Of a DNA stretch of 64,000 nt, positions 45,039 through 57,000 are shown in pieces. The notes beneath the pieces are model-generated. The model saw nothing but the letters and a program-made list of their open reading frames with translations, searched no databases and was not told where the DNA came from. The stretch spans positions 434,001 through 498,000 of the forward strand of contig NZ_CANMHM010000001.1 of assembly GCF_947497695.1 (NCBI RefSeq), read 5' to 3'. Numbering within the stretch: position 1 is the first letter of the stretch; each line of letters opens with the position of its first letter. The stretch is from an uncultured Polaribacter sp. (GTDB lineage Bacteria; Bacteroidota; Bacteroidia; Flavobacteriales; Flavobacteriaceae). A program made the translations under genes and the position numbers.

Positions 45039-48000
45039 TTATTTTGGTTCGTAATATTTTTGTTTTCTTTTATTAAATGCTGGCATTGCACCCTCAAGAA
45101 CTCTTACAATACTGTCATTTATTTCTCTGTTTTCTATGCTTCCAGAAATAGCTTTAAACTCTAAATCATTTTCCTTATCTAAATTCACATAAATTATTTG
45201 TTCTGCATCAGAAACAACTGCTAAATTGGGGTTATGAGTTACCATAATAATTTGTCTATTATTTTTTGCGATTTTAATAAAAGGAACTAAAATATTCGCT
45301 ACACTATGATTATCTAAATTATCTTCGGGTTGGTCTATTATTAAAGGAATATCTTCCTTATCTAGTAATAAATAGAATACAAGTAATAATGCACCTTTTT
45401 CTCCAGGAGATAATTGTTCTAAAGTTTTATCACCTTGTTTTAATTGATAATTATAGTCTAAGAAATCTAGTGAGAATAAATAATCATATAACTCATTAGC
45501 ATCTTTTAATTGCTCATCAATATATCTATCTGTATTTTTTTGGTCACTTCTTTTATCGAAAGAAATTGCATCAACTAAATTATTTAAAAACTCAATAACC
45601 TCTTCTTTTTTATCAAAGTCAGTTCCATTGTAAATTTTATTTAGTTGAAGCTGACCATTTTCTTTATTATAAAATGTTCCTAATACGTTTTGATTAATAA
45701 AACTAAAGAATTTATCATTAAAACTAGGCTTTAAGGTAAGAGCTGCGTTTATATTTATTTTATAATCCTCAACTAAACTTGTATTATCTTTAATAATAGA
45801 ATCAATATCAGATTTTATTTTTTTATAGATTGAAATTATAGCCTGTTTTTTGTCAAAAATCTTACTTGAAATTTCATTTCTTTTAATCTTGAGTTCACTC
45901 AATTTATCTAACAAATTATCTGTTAAAAACAACAACTCTTTTTCAAAGAATTTAAGTGTATTTACTTTGTCATCGCTACCTATAATTTCTCCTTTTTTAT
46001 TTTCCCATTCCTTCTTCTTTGTTAAATATATTTGATAAGCTTTTTGAGGTCCATCTAATTTACTTTGCTCAATTTTAAGTTCTTTGCTAAGAGTCTCTAA
46101 TTTTGCTTTTAAAGATTTAAAATTTGGGTCTTTACTATCTTCTTCTCCTAAATTAATTTTTAATGTAGAAAATTCTTTTTCTTTTGCATTAATTAAATTA
46201 TTTAAAGAGTCTAACTTTAGTTCTAGTTTAAAAATTGTATTAAAAGACAATCCATATTTTAACAAGATTGGTTCTTTTTGAATTTTAAAATCATCAAATT
46301 CTCTTTTTCTAAATTGAACATCTTCTTTTGTAATATTTAGTTCATCAAGTTCATCAATTAAAACTTTTTTCTGTTCTACATTTTTTAGAATAGAGTCTGC
46401 TATTTTTTGACTTTGTTCATTTATCTTTCCAATTTTATCAAGAATAATTTTATTTTCAGAAACATTATTAGGGTCAGAGTCAGGGTTAGAAACTACTTTG
46501 GGTTCGTTAAGCGCTTCTAGTTCATCCTTTTTTAATTTTATATTGTTTTCAATTTTTTCTTTGTATTTACTGTTTCTCTTTTTTTCAAGATTAATTATTT
46601 CTTGATTAACTAACTTTAGCTCCTGCTTAATTAAATCTATTTCTTGATTAGAAATATTTTTTTTATGTCTAATTAGTTCATCAAAAGATGTAAAACTACC
46701 TTTATCATCAATATTGATATGGGTAAATACAACATTTTCTATTTCGTCCTGAAACTCCTTAATAGTAGAAATTTCATTAGTTAATCTTTCAAAGTATCCT
46801 TGAGGTAAATATTTTACCATTTGAATATCTTCCCCAATCTCACTATTTAAAGTTTTAGTAGAAGTAACATCGCTTTCCCACAACAAAGTAGCTTCAAAGT
46901 TTTTTGAAATTTTGTCACCACCAGATCTAAATTTTTTCTTATTCAAAAATGAAAAATCATCCGCTTTAATTTTTGCATTTCCACACAACCCAATGATATC
47001 AGCAATGGCACTTTTACCACTTCCTTTATTACCAATAATTGCTACTAATTCTGGATTTAATGGAATATCTACATCATTAAACCATTTTCCATAACCTCCA
47101 CCATAACCAGAGATAGGTTTTAATGACAAGCTTTTAATATATTTTGTTTTGTTGGTGGAAACCCTGTTTTTAATTAAAGGAATTTCACCTATAAAAATTC
47201 GTTCTTTAGGCTCGTTTAAAACCTGTTTTAATCCTTCAAAATTTGGGTCAGCTTTAATCCATGTATAACAATTACCAATTCTGTCTTTATCTGTAGAACT
47301 AGATAAATAATGTGCATCACTACAATCTAGTAAGAGATCGTTAACTTTTTGATTTGTTAATTGTGCTTTTGCATTATTATATGCTTCAATAGATTTTGAT
47401 GCTGTAAAAACTATATCAGCTTCATTAATTATAGATTTTTTGGTAGCAATTGATGCATCAGTCCACTTTAAATCTGCCCATTCAGTTTTTCCTATTGCTA
47501 TTATAAACTTATCTTTAAAACAGTCTTTATTTAGTGATTTAAAAATTTGTTTCTCATCTATGTTAAGATTATTGAAACCTTCATCTAAATCTGAACCATA
47601 ATGTTTTAATTCCTCAGGAGCTACTGATTTTTTTATTTCAGCACCTAATTCCGACACACTTTCTTTTGTTATTGCTCTTGTCCACTTCTCACCATTAACA
47701 ATTGAATAACTTTGTTCTAAGGTATTTAAAAACTGACTTTTAATAGTTTCAATTGTAACTTCATCGGAAAAAATTACATGTAAATTAATTCGTTTAAGGT
47801 TTTTAAAGTCAACTCCAGCAAATTTTTCAATTCTAAATTCAACTACAGGAAGTAGCTTAATGTTTTGTAATCTATTATTTGCAGTTTGTTCTTCTTTCAG
47901 TTTTGTATAACCATCTAAAAAAAGATAATCATTTATACCTAAAACAGCATAGTCATTTGGTAGATTTTCTAGATCAGAAATATATGTTTCCCAAGTTTCT

Positions 48001-48119
48001 TCGTTATCAGCGCCAAATCTTTGGTAAATTGATGCAGGAGTATGTACATGTAAATCCCATTTTCTCCATTCAGCTCCTTTCGGATGTTTTTTTATTGTAT
48101 TTTTTTCTTCTTTTTTCAT
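45039..48119 (-). CDS. PHP-domain ABC-type ATPase (TrlF-family-like) in type I RM operon
   Basis: The N-terminal PHP domain (EWRKWDLHVHTPASIYQ, DYAVLGINDYLF) suggests a metal-dependent phosphatase or nuclease. An SMC/RecN-like ATPase is split around a long coiled coil: Walker A GNKGSGKS (363-370), coiled coil (about 490-800; KKDELEALNE..KLELKLDSLNNLI), ABC signature LSPGEKGALL (about 903), Walker B IPLIIDQPEDNLD, and the His switch in IIMVTHNPNLAV. All ATPase motifs are intact. The family is known in defence islands; TrlF is the name in NCBI protein families. It sits between hsdS and hsdR, the place of the PrrC anticodon nuclease in E. coli prr, and is 8 bp after hsdS. A defence effector coupled to the R-M complex is inferred. 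Confidence 0.85.
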   Translation of the reverse strand: MKKEEKNTIKKHPKGAEWRKWDLHVHTPASIYQRFGADNEETWETYISDLENLPNDYAVLGINDYLFLDGYTKLKEEQTANNRLQNIKLLPVVEFRIEKFAGVDFKNLKRINLHVIFSDEVTIETIKSQFLNTLEQSYSIVNGEKWTRAITKESVSELGAEIKKSVAPEELKHYGSDLDEGFNNLNIDEKQIFKSLNKDCFKDKFIIAIGKTEWADLKWTDASIATKKSIINEADIVFTASKSIEAYNNAKAQLTNQKVNDLLLDCSDAHYLSSSTDKDRIGNCYTWIKADPNFEGLKQVLNEPKERIFIGEIPLIKNRVSTNKTKYIKSLSLKPISGYGGGYGKWFNDVDIPLNPELVAIIGNKGSGKSAIADIIGLCGNAKIKADDFSFLNKKKFRSGGDKISKNFEATLLWESDVTSTKTLNSEIGEDIQMVKYLPQGYFERLTNEISTIKEFQDEIENVVFTHINIDDKGSFTSFDELIRHKKNISNQEIDLIKQELKLVNQEIINLEKKRNSKYKEKIENNIKLKKDELEALNEPKVVSNPDSDPNNVSENKIILDKIGKINEQSQKIADSILKNVEQKKVLIDELDELNITKEDVQFRKREFDDFKIQKEPILLKYGLSFNTIFKLELKLDSLNNLINAKEKEFSTLKINLGEEDSKDPNFKSLKAKLETLSKELKIEQSKLDGPQKAYQIYLTKKKEWENKKGEIIGSDDKVNTLKFFEKELLFLTDNLLDKLSELKIKRNEISSKIFDKKQAIISIYKKIKSDIDSIIKDNTSLVEDYKININAALTLKPSFNDKFFSFINQNVLGTFYNKENGQLQLNKIYNGTDFDKKEEVIEFLNNLVDAISFDKRSDQKNTDRYIDEQLKDANELYDYLFSLDFLDYNYQLKQGDKTLEQLSPGEKGALLLVFYLLLDKEDIPLIIDQPEDNLDNHSVANILVPFIKIAKNNRQIIMVTHNPNLAVVSDAEQIIYVNLDKENDLEFKAISGSIENREINDSIVRVLEGAMPAFNKRKQKYYEPK

Positions 48120-48127
48120 AGTTTTTT

Positions 48128-49333
48128 TTAGCCCTTAGTCATTCTTGCTAACAATAATTGTTTAAGTGTTGAAAGCTCCATTATTAGCCTTGAATTATTT
48201 TCTTTATTCTCAATAATATTTTTTAGAAAATAGGTATTTAGATTCTTAGGTATTACTAATTTAATATTTTCGATATAATCTTTACTTAAATTTTGTTGAG
48301 CTCCACCAATTGCTTGTGAATGATTAAATTTTTGGTTTACGACAAGGTGATAGTATAAAAATGAAGCATCATTTAAGTCCTTACAAATCATACCGCAACA
48401 AGCTTGATTTGTGGAAGATTCAATTTTAAGTAAACCTACTTCTCCAGCATTTGCTCCATACATAGACATTAGAACAGTATTTATTGGAAGTAATTTTGCT
48501 GAACTGTTTTGTAGTCCTTTAGATGATATAAATTCTTTTGTTGAAAGAATTATATTATTCTTTATTTCACCCGTTTTTAACCAAGGAACATCATTGTTAT
48601 TCCAGAATTTAACATTAGTTCTACTTGGTGTTCCTCCAGATTTCATATCTAAACAAAAATCTTTGATAGTTTCAACACTCCAACCTTTCGGAATCTCCAT
48701 ATCCAATTCTTCATTATAAACCATTTCACCACCAGAAGATTTATAAGGTTTCCCTTCTTTATTTGGAAACTCAAAATCTACAAACCAATGTTTGTATAAT
48801 GCTTGCGCAGTTTCTTCTAATTTTTGGTTAAGTTTTTCGTTTAATTGAATTCTATTAACAACAATATTATATTCTTTTACAATTTCTTTTTGTTTTTCTA
48901 TACTTGGTATTGGTAATTCTGTATCACATAATTCTTCCCAATCAAAGATTTCTCGAACACTTCCGTGAGATTTATAACGTGCATATCTATCAAATTCTGG
49001 TCTTCTAAACCACATCATTAAATATTCAGGATTTAGCAGTTTTGTGTCAATGATTTCAAAAACAACATAGGCTTGAGAAATAATTGCTTCATCAAAATCT
49101 TCTAGTAAGGCAATAGAAATTTTATCCCCATTTCTTGAAGTTACAGGACCATAAGCAAACTGATGCTTTTTTATAATCTTGTAGGTTTTCATATTTGTAC
49201 CTACAGTATTGGCAATAGAAGGCATTAATACCTTTCTAATACTAACTCCCAAAAGCCTTTTAACCTTTAAATCTTTATTTCTTATGTTTATGGGCTTAAT
49301 ATATTGCCCAAGTTTTTTATAATTTGATGTCAT
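48128..49333 (-). CDS. hsdS: Type I restriction specificity subunit (HsdS)
   Basis: HsdS gives the complex its DNA sequence recognition. Two target-recognition domains are visible (about 1-170 and about 210-360; the second begins IPKGWSVETIKDFC and has GGTPSRTNVKFW and GAQQNLSKDYI), separated by conserved helical spacers (EKQKEIVKEYN, NQKLEETAQALYKHWFVDFEFP; second ending STLKQLLLARMTKG). At 401 residues it is a standard full-length subunit. The start overlaps hsdM by 17 bp. The recognised sequence cannot be deduced. No second or partial hsdS is present, so phase-variable shuffling is not indicated. Confidence 0.95.
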   Translation of the reverse strand: MTSNYKKLGQYIKPINIRNKDLKVKRLLGVSIRKVLMPSIANTVGTNMKTYKIIKKHQFAYGPVTSRNGDKISIALLEDFDEAIISQAYVVFEIIDTKLLNPEYLMMWFRRPEFDRYARYKSHGSVREIFDWEELCDTELPIPSIEKQKEIVKEYNIVVNRIQLNEKLNQKLEETAQALYKHWFVDFEFPNKEGKPYKSSGGEMVYNEELDMEIPKGWSVETIKDFCLDMKSGGTPSRTNVKFWNNNDVPWLKTGEIKNNIILSTKEFISSKGLQNSSAKLLPINTVLMSMYGANAGEVGLLKIESSTNQACCGMICKDLNDASFLYYHLVVNQKFNHSQAIGGAQQNLSKDYIENIKLVIPKNLNTYFLKNIIENKENNSRLIMELSTLKQLLLARMTKG

Positions 49334-50906
49334 AACCTAGGTTTTTAAAAACATCTAATAAATCTTCTTTAGAATCAGCTTCTTGTTTTAGTAAATCCGC
49401 TATTTCTGTTTGAAGGGTTTCCATTTTCTCTTCAAAATTGATGTTTTCATCACGGTTTACAAACTCAATATATTTACTGGGTACTAATGAGAAATCTTTC
49501 GTTTTTACTTCTTCTAGTTTTGCAGAATAACAAAACTCTGCAACATCTTTGTAGGCAGATTGCTTCACTCCGTTCGCAATGACGTTAGTTTGCCAATTAT
49601 GATAGGTGTCTGTTATTGTTTTTATATGATTTGGTGAAAATTGCGTAAACTTCTTTTCAAAAGGCTCTCCAATTTCTCTTAAATCCATAAATAAGATTTC
49701 ATCTTCTCTGTTTCTATAATTACGAGTGGTATCTGGTAACTTTACCGTTCGTTCTTTTTTATTATTATTCAAAATCCAGAGCGTAACTGAAATATCAGTT
49801 GTATAAAACATACTCCTTGGCAAAATAACAATTGCCTCTACCAACTTATTTTCTATTAATTTTTTACGAATCTTATATTCTTCGCCACCACCAGATAAGG
49901 CACCATTAGCCAAAATAAAACCAGCCACACCATTTTGTGAGAGTTTAGACGCCATATTTAAAATCCACCCATAATTGGCGTTGCTTTTTGGTGGTACATC
50001 ATAACCTTTCCAACGTGGGTCGTCTGTTAATTCATCACTTGCGCGCCAATCCTTTTGGTTAAAAGGTGGGTTCGCCATGATAAAGTCGGCTTTTAAATCT
50101 TTGTGTTGGTCTTTAGCAAACGTATCAGCAGGAACATCACCCAAATTTGCAGCAATACCACGAATGGCAAGATTCATTTTTGCCAATTTGTATGTAGTAG
50201 AGGTGTATTCTTGCCCGTAAATAGAAATGGCTTTTTTATCTCCATTATGCGCTTCAATAAACTTCATAGACTGCACAAACATTCCACCAGAACCACAAGC
50301 AGGGTCGTAAATGATGCCTTTGTATGGTTCTATCATTTCTGTAATTAGGTTTACAATACTTTTTGGTGTGTAGAATTCTCCTTTCCCTTTTCCTTCAGCA
50401 AGTGCAAACTTGCTTAAAAAATATTCATACACTCGCCCAACAATATCTTGCTCTTTATCTTTTAGTGTATCTATGTTGTTTATGGTGTCTAGTAACGCTG
50501 CCAATTTGCTCACATCCATATTTAGGCGTGAAAAATAATTGTCTGGCAACGCGCCTTTTAACGCAGGGTTATTTTTTTCTACAGTATGTAATGCAGTATC
50601 TATTTTTAGTGCAATATCGTCTTGTTTAGCGTTTTCTATAATGTAGCTCCAACGTGAAATTTTAGGCAAGAAAAAGACATTTTTCATATTGTAGAATTCT
50701 TTCATTTCTAAATACTTTTCTTTTCCTTCTACAATGAGTTCTTGTTTTCGTTCTTCAAATTTATCACTCGCAAATTTTAAGAAGATTAAACTCAACACTA
50801 CGTGTTTATATTCAGAAGATTCTACTGTTCCACGCAACTTGTTTGCGGAATCCCAGAGTGTTTCTTCAATAGATTTTTGTTTTTTGGTAGTTGTTTTTTT
50901 TGCCAT
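49317..50906 (-). CDS. hsdM: Type I N6-adenine methyltransferase subunit (HsdM)
   Basis: The start at 50906 (MAKKTTTKKQKSIEETLW) is preferred to an ATG 39 bp further upstream. It is an adenine methyltransferase: motif I YDPACGSGGMFV and catalytic motif IV NPPF in MANPPFNQKDW, with the N-terminal HsdM helical domain (VLSLIFLKFASDKFEERKQ). At 529 residues it is full length. Around the junction HNWQ..YKDVAEFCYSA it carries an extra stretch (VIANGVKQSA) that reads as the translation of a dispersed DNA repeat. It is the first gene of the operon, with the promoter 40-65 bp upstream. Confidence 0.95.
   Translation of the reverse strand: MAKKTTTKKQKSIEETLWDSANKLRGTVESSEYKHVVLSLIFLKFASDKFEERKQELIVEGKEKYLEMKEFYNMKNVFFLPKISRWSYIIENAKQDDIALKIDTALHTVEKNNPALKGALPDNYFSRLNMDVSKLAALLDTINNIDTLKDKEQDIVGRVYEYFLSKFALAEGKGKGEFYTPKSIVNLITEMIEPYKGIIYDPACGSGGMFVQSMKFIEAHNGDKKAISIYGQEYTSTTYKLAKMNLAIRGIAANLGDVPADTFAKDQHKDLKADFIMANPPFNQKDWRASDELTDDPRWKGYDVPPKSNANYGWILNMASKLSQNGVAGFILANGALSGGGEEYKIRKKLIENKLVEAIVILPRSMFYTTDISVTLWILNNNKKERTVKLPDTTRNYRNREDEILFMDLREIGEPFEKKFTQFSPNHIKTITDTYHNWQTNVIANGVKQSAYKDVAEFCYSAKLEEVKTKDFSLVPSKYIEFVNRDENINFEEKMETLQTEIADLLKQEADSKEDLLDVFKNLGYDIKL
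49556..49584 (-). repeat. Dispersed-repeat-like element inside hsdM
   Basis: On the minus strand, CGTCATTGCGAACGGAGTGA continues to AAGCAATCTG. It has ATTGC/GCAAT ends, is GC-rich for this genome, and resembles a repeat I recall in many bacterial genomes (CATTGCGAN..GAAGCAATC). It is in frame within hsdM. No second copy was found in the window by eye. Confidence 0.6.
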
Positions 50907-50942
50907 ATATAGATTGTTGCTACTGGTATATTTATAGTTTAC

Positions 50943-50971
50943 CAAATATAAAGGTTTTGTCAGAGAGCAAA
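50943..50971 (-). promoter_or_regulatory. Promoter of the hsdM operon
   Basis: The minus strand reads TTTG (50971-50968), a 17-bp spacer, then TATATTTG (50950-50943): a near-consensus flavobacterial -33/-7 promoter. Transcription would begin about 30 bp before the hsdM start codon. Confidence 0.8.
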
Positions 50972-51035
50972 CCTTTAATTGAGTAGTTTTGAAACGAAAT
51001 TTATAGAAGTAGCTTTTTTTGTTAAATGTACTAAA

Positions 51036-51065
51036 TAAAAAAACTCCAACGAAATGTTGGAGTTT
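51036..51065 (-). terminator. Terminator of the giant secreted protein gene
   Basis: AAACTCCAAC (51041-51050) pairs with GTTGGAGTTT (51056-51065) around a GAAAT loop, followed on the minus strand by Ts, directly after the stop codon. It insulates the hsd promoter region from upstream transcription. Confidence 0.9.
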
Positions 51066-51072
51066 GGATATT

Positions 51073-54000
51073 TTAGTTTTTCAAAAATTTCTTCTTCATC
51101 AAAACTTTATCATTCTCGTCATAAACAGATATGAAATAAAAACCAGAAGGTAGTTTGCTAACGTCAATAGCTATAGTTGTTTCGAACTTATCAAATAATT
51201 TAGAATGAACTTTCTTTCCATTGGAATCAAAGATTACTAATTTATTGCTTTTGTTTTGTAAACCTTTAGGAATGCCAACCTTTAATATTGTATTTGTTGG
51301 GTTAGGAAATAAAGAGTAGTCTTCAAAAATTATTATTTCATCAATGAAAGTATCATCACAAAATTCGTAGTGTTGCACTCTTAAGATATTTACACCTTTA
51401 TCTAAATTTAATTTCACTTTATCTACAGTATTATTAAATCTAACTTCAGTTAAATAATTACCAGTTTCTTGGTCAAAAAGATCAACTGAATAAGGAGGAA
51501 TTCCGCCAGATATACTTAATTCTAAATAAGGGTTTTCCGTATTGTAAACTTTTCGTTCAACTTTAAACTCAGGCATATCATCCAAATAAATAGGATAACA
51601 AAAAGAGTTACTAAAATCACTATTTCCTTCCACACAAACTTTCATATTTTGATATTTATACCCTCCTCTTGTTCCATAGGTGGAATTTTTTATAAAAGTT
51701 TTATATAATCTATCATTTTTATCATAAACTTTTATTCTATAGTCAACCCCTTCATCTGGGATGTCTATTTTAATATGTGGATTATTAGAATTACAATCTA
51801 TGTAACCAATAGCACTAAAAACATTTTCTATAACAGAAAAAGTAAACTTGTATTCATATTTTGAAGTTGGAACATCTCTAAATGTTATTGTTGCCTCATA
51901 ATCACCTAAAGCAAGATTATCTATTGATATACTTCCATCAAAAGTATCGGAGTAACTATAAGTATTGTCCGTTTTTTTGACATCTATATTATACAAATCA
52001 CAGACAACATTTTGGTTTGGCTTAATAGTTAATTTTCCAGTAGTTTCAGATTCAGTTTCCACATCAATGTCATAAGAATAACTGTTAAAGAAATGCGTAC
52101 ATCTTATAGTTATGGGTTTAGGGTCTGATAAATTATCGGACTCTATATTTTCTTCAAAATCATTTTCGCTATCAATTTTTGCAAATAAATAAGCATTCCC
52201 AAGAGGAATACTTAAAGGTATTTTATAGTTTGCATTAATTACAACCACATCATTTGATCGAACATCCTTCCCCCAAATACCAGATTCTATTTCTACTACA
52301 TTTTGAGAATCAAAAACATTTGATTTTGAGTAATATAATTTCCACCTTACATTATTAGTTGTTGAAATTCCCTTATTAGAAAAGTTTAATTGAAAATTAG
52401 TATTTCTATTTCTTGTGATACTACTACTCGATGAAAGAGTATTTAATTTAATATCATATTGAGATTTTACATCTATTATATTACTGGTAGTATTGTTATC
52501 ATTTTCATTATACTCTAAAAGGTTGTTTTCTGGATCGAGAATAAAATGAATATAATATGAACCAAGTGTAAAGTCTTCCGAAAGATTTACAGGAATTTTA
52601 AATGTTTTTTTAATACCTAATGAAATTGGATTCAATGAAAAATCACTTAATAAAGTTGCATTATTTGTATTAAAAGTTGATGAAGGTGAAATATATAATT
52701 TTCCATCAACAACTTTAGTTATATCAATTGTTCCTGTATTTTCAATTTCTATTATGGATTCATAGTCAACTGTTCTTGTTAACAAATTAGAAATAGTTAT
52801 TGAATTTACTTTATAGTCTTTAGCAAACAATTTACATTCAGATATTTTTTCACAAGAACCTTTTATTATTTTTACAGCATAATTCCCATAAGCAGATGGC
52901 GTAAATTCTTTATTTGTTGCACCTGCAATTGGAGTATTTCCATTATCACAATCTAACCATTGATATTGAGTATTTTCTTGGGTTGCAACTAGCGAATTTC
53001 CATTTAGAGTAACCTCAGTTGTAATGTTTTCAATTTTATTAACAGTGAAAGTTTTTTCAAGAGTACATCCTGAAATATCGGTTACTTTAAGTGTATAATT
53101 TCCTGCTTCTGTTATCTCAAGTAAATCTTGAGTGGTTTCTCCATTAGACCAAGAATAAGTATAAGGTGGAAATCCTTTTTGAACCTCAACATCGATATTA
53201 CCATTGGTAAAACAATCAATATTAGTCACAGATTGTGAGGAAAAACTCATTTTAATAGATTCATCCAACTGATCACAAGGTCTCGCTTCTTGTATAAATT
53301 CAAAAACTTTACCATTTATGTTAATATGACCAATTCTAGGAAAAGGATAAGGGTTTTCGTTTTGTAATGATAGATATACAGTGCCATTACCAGTTATTTG
53401 ATAATTAATTGGACTTTTTATCCAGTCTTCTACTCCATTAGCTGTCCAATTGCAATTCTCTTCAGTTTTTACATCAAATAACGATAAAGAAGTTTTATCA
53501 AAAGGAATTGTATAAATTTCATCATCAAAATTATAATAACAGTCAACTGATGTTAAATTGATTGGCACATATGTTATATTATTTTCTCTGCTGTATTCTA
53601 TAAAAATATCACCTTCTTCGTCTGCGACAGCAAATAGGTAATTTATACCAGTTTGATTTATATTGCCCTGTAAGCCACTATCACTCCTTAAGTAAGCTTT
53701 CATTTGGATAGGTGATGACTCTCCAGGGTTTAGAATTTCTGTAAAAGTGATATCTCCATCATCAACTAACTTGTGGTCGTTAAAAGTTCTTGTACCTCCA
53801 TCTCCGTGGAAAATTTCATCTTCTGAAAAATATAATTCAATATCAAAGTTAGATACAGGAGCATCACCTATATTTGATATTTTTAAATCCACTGTTATAT
53901 AATCTCCTAATTTAGAGCTATAAGGTGTATAGTTTTCAATTTCAATTTTTATATCAGGATATTTTGTGTCAATACAATTAACAAAAGTTATGGGTATTGC

Positions 54001-57000
54001 TTTTACATTATTTTGTTCATTGAGTTCATCGACTTTAAAACTATCATCAGCAATAAGCAGGAGATAATAATCTCCAGGTGAAATAGCTTCCCAATTATTA
54101 TTATCACTGGCAGTTACAATATCACCTACATCATATGCAGCAGCAGCGTTACTTCTACTGTCAAAGAAAATATCTGTACCATCATAAAATTGATCTTTTG
54201 AGATAACGGCTCTATTAGAAACCTGAAAACCTCCAGAGATATCAGCATTACCAATGTTTGTAATTTCCCAATATAATTTATATTCTGTATCTAAACATAA
54301 ATTTTTGGGGTCTGCTTGAGTTGTGGTGCCATAAATTTCCCATTTAATAAAATTACAGACCAAATCAGGTTTTGCTGGGTTAATGGTAGATATGGTTACA
54401 TTTCTATCTCTATCATTATTATTTTCATCAGTTTCTGTAACATCGTTATTTATATCTGCAATAACGATTACTTCATAATTACCAGTACTCGGTATGTTTG
54501 AAGGTAAAAACATTCTTCTGCTTCTTTCTTTTTCTTCATCAGCATCAATAGAACCAAAACTGAACTCTCTCATTAATTCATTCTGGTCAAACTTACCATC
54601 ATCATCAATATCTAAAAAAACAAGAACATCAAAGCTATCTGCATCTTTATTTCCTTTGTTTTCTATTTCTATTTCAACTTCTACTTCTTGGTTTGGTGCT
54701 AAATTTGTTCTAGGTGTTATAGATAAACCTGTAACATCTAAATCAGGACCATTTTGAATTACTTTTCCTATATAAATAGGATAGACATTTATATTGTTAT
54801 CATAATTGCTTTCATTGATTAGCCCTAAATAATCTACAGCGACAATAAGATAATACTGACCATCATCTACATTTGGAATTGTAATTCCTTTTTCTTTTGA
54901 AACAGTTTCATTTGGTGCAATTGTTTGAAGAATTATATCAGCACCAAGAAATTCATCACTAGAACCTATAGATTGATTCTTTGATAGATAAAAGCTGATA
55001 GTTGGTAAAGCTCCAGTATCAGTATCTCCAATATTGGAAACTTCATAATCAACATCTAATTTATCCCCACTGTCAGGATTATCATTGCTAACTTTTGTAA
55101 TAGTACTAGTTAGATCAATTCCATTACTACTTGTTGCATTATGAGTGACACAAATATCAAAAGTTGGAGAAGATGGAGGGTCTCCAGAATAATTCCATTC
55201 AAAAACTCTTATGTAATATGTTTGTCCTATATTTAAATCGTTCCATGTTCTGGTAACTGATGACGGTTGTCCGGTTGGGTCATAACAACTAATAACATTA
55301 CTAGAACCTAATGAACACGAAGTACGTAGTTCAATTACAGCATCAAAGTCACTTGAGTAATTATCTATTTTAACAGTATGGCTAGTTGCAACAGCTTTAA
55401 ATTTATAATACACATCATGATCATCTGGAGATGTACAACTACAACCCAAACAATTGTTTGCACCAACAGATGGTGTTGCATCTTTAACTGTGCCATTTAC
55501 TGTATTGCAAGAGGTATTACTTGTAAGTAAAGTAGCATTGCTACAATCATCATTACTTGGAGCATTACCTCCATTTGTTCCATTTACATTGACGGTTACA
55601 GTATCTGTATCTGTACATCCATTTTCTGTAACAGTAAGTGTGTATGTGGTTGTTTCTGAAGGCGATGCTATTGGATTCCAAATATTTGGATTACTTAAAC
55701 CAGTAGTTGGTGACCATGAATAGCTTGAACCTCCTGAGCCTTGAAGTTGAATACTTTCTCCTTTTTGGATGGTTTTATTTGTGCCTGCGTTAGCGGTTAT
55801 GTTGCAGTTTTCTTCACTATTTAATTTATGATTTCTATCAAATCCAACTGAATTATTCCTTTTTTGTAAGGCTGATTTATTGGAAGATGATCTATCAATT
55901 AAATGATTTGATATATTTGCAATATCATTTAATAATCCATTATTATTTAAATCTAAGCCTTTAAACTCTAGTTGTTTCTCTTCGCTGTTGCAATTATCGC
56001 AACTATAATTAATGTCTACTTCCCAAGAATTTTTACCAATGGTTCTCGCTTTCATTGGTAAATCAATAAGAGAAGTACCTATTATAGAAACTGTCACTTC
56101 TTTCATTGGTTCACTTGTTCTAAGAGCTATTTTAATTTTCTCATTCTTTCTAAAAATTTTATTTTTATTGTTGGAAATAGCTTCTAAATAATTAGAATCT
56201 TTTCTTTGCCACCATTTTTTGTATAATTCATTATTCTCATGTATATATAATACTCTTTCAATGTATGGATTAAAGTTGTCAATAATCACTGGGGCAGTAA
56301 TTTCAATCGATTTATTACTCTCTGTCCCTAATTGATTACTGATATCACCAACTGATGCCTTTAAATAATATATATTATCAGAATAATGTGCATCAGAATT
56401 TATTTCAGCATTTATATTTGGCTCTTCTGAGGTATTCCATAAGGTTGGATCTATTGTTTTTTTTAATCTAGTGTTCCAATACCTATCGTGAGGTTTGTTG
56501 TGCGGATTAGACGTTAATATATATACATGTTGACTTCGTGTTGATCTATAATTATCAAAAATAAATTGAGCAACATTATTATTAGGTACTTTATTAAAAT
56601 CATAACCATACTCATGGTTATCAATATTTTGATTTAAATAATTAAATATCGAAAAATTAAGAAAATTTACACCATTATTCCCTGAACTTCCACCACCACT
56701 TCCATCTGATAAAATATGCTGATCTTTTGCTTTTAAAACAACATCAACTTTATCATATAAAATCCTATAGTTTTGAGAATTTATTACAACAGAATTATCT
56801 ATTTTTTTTGTTACGTTTGCTTTTTTAGGATTAACACTCTTAAATCCATTCTCTCTAAACTCAATAGCTAAGGGGTTGTTTGCTTTTAAAACCTCGCCAT
56901 TACTTTCTAAAGGATATAAAATTTCTGGCGATTTTTCATCATTAAATGGATTTAATATATTGTTAAGGTAATTTCTATTTTCATTTCCAGGATAGTCATT

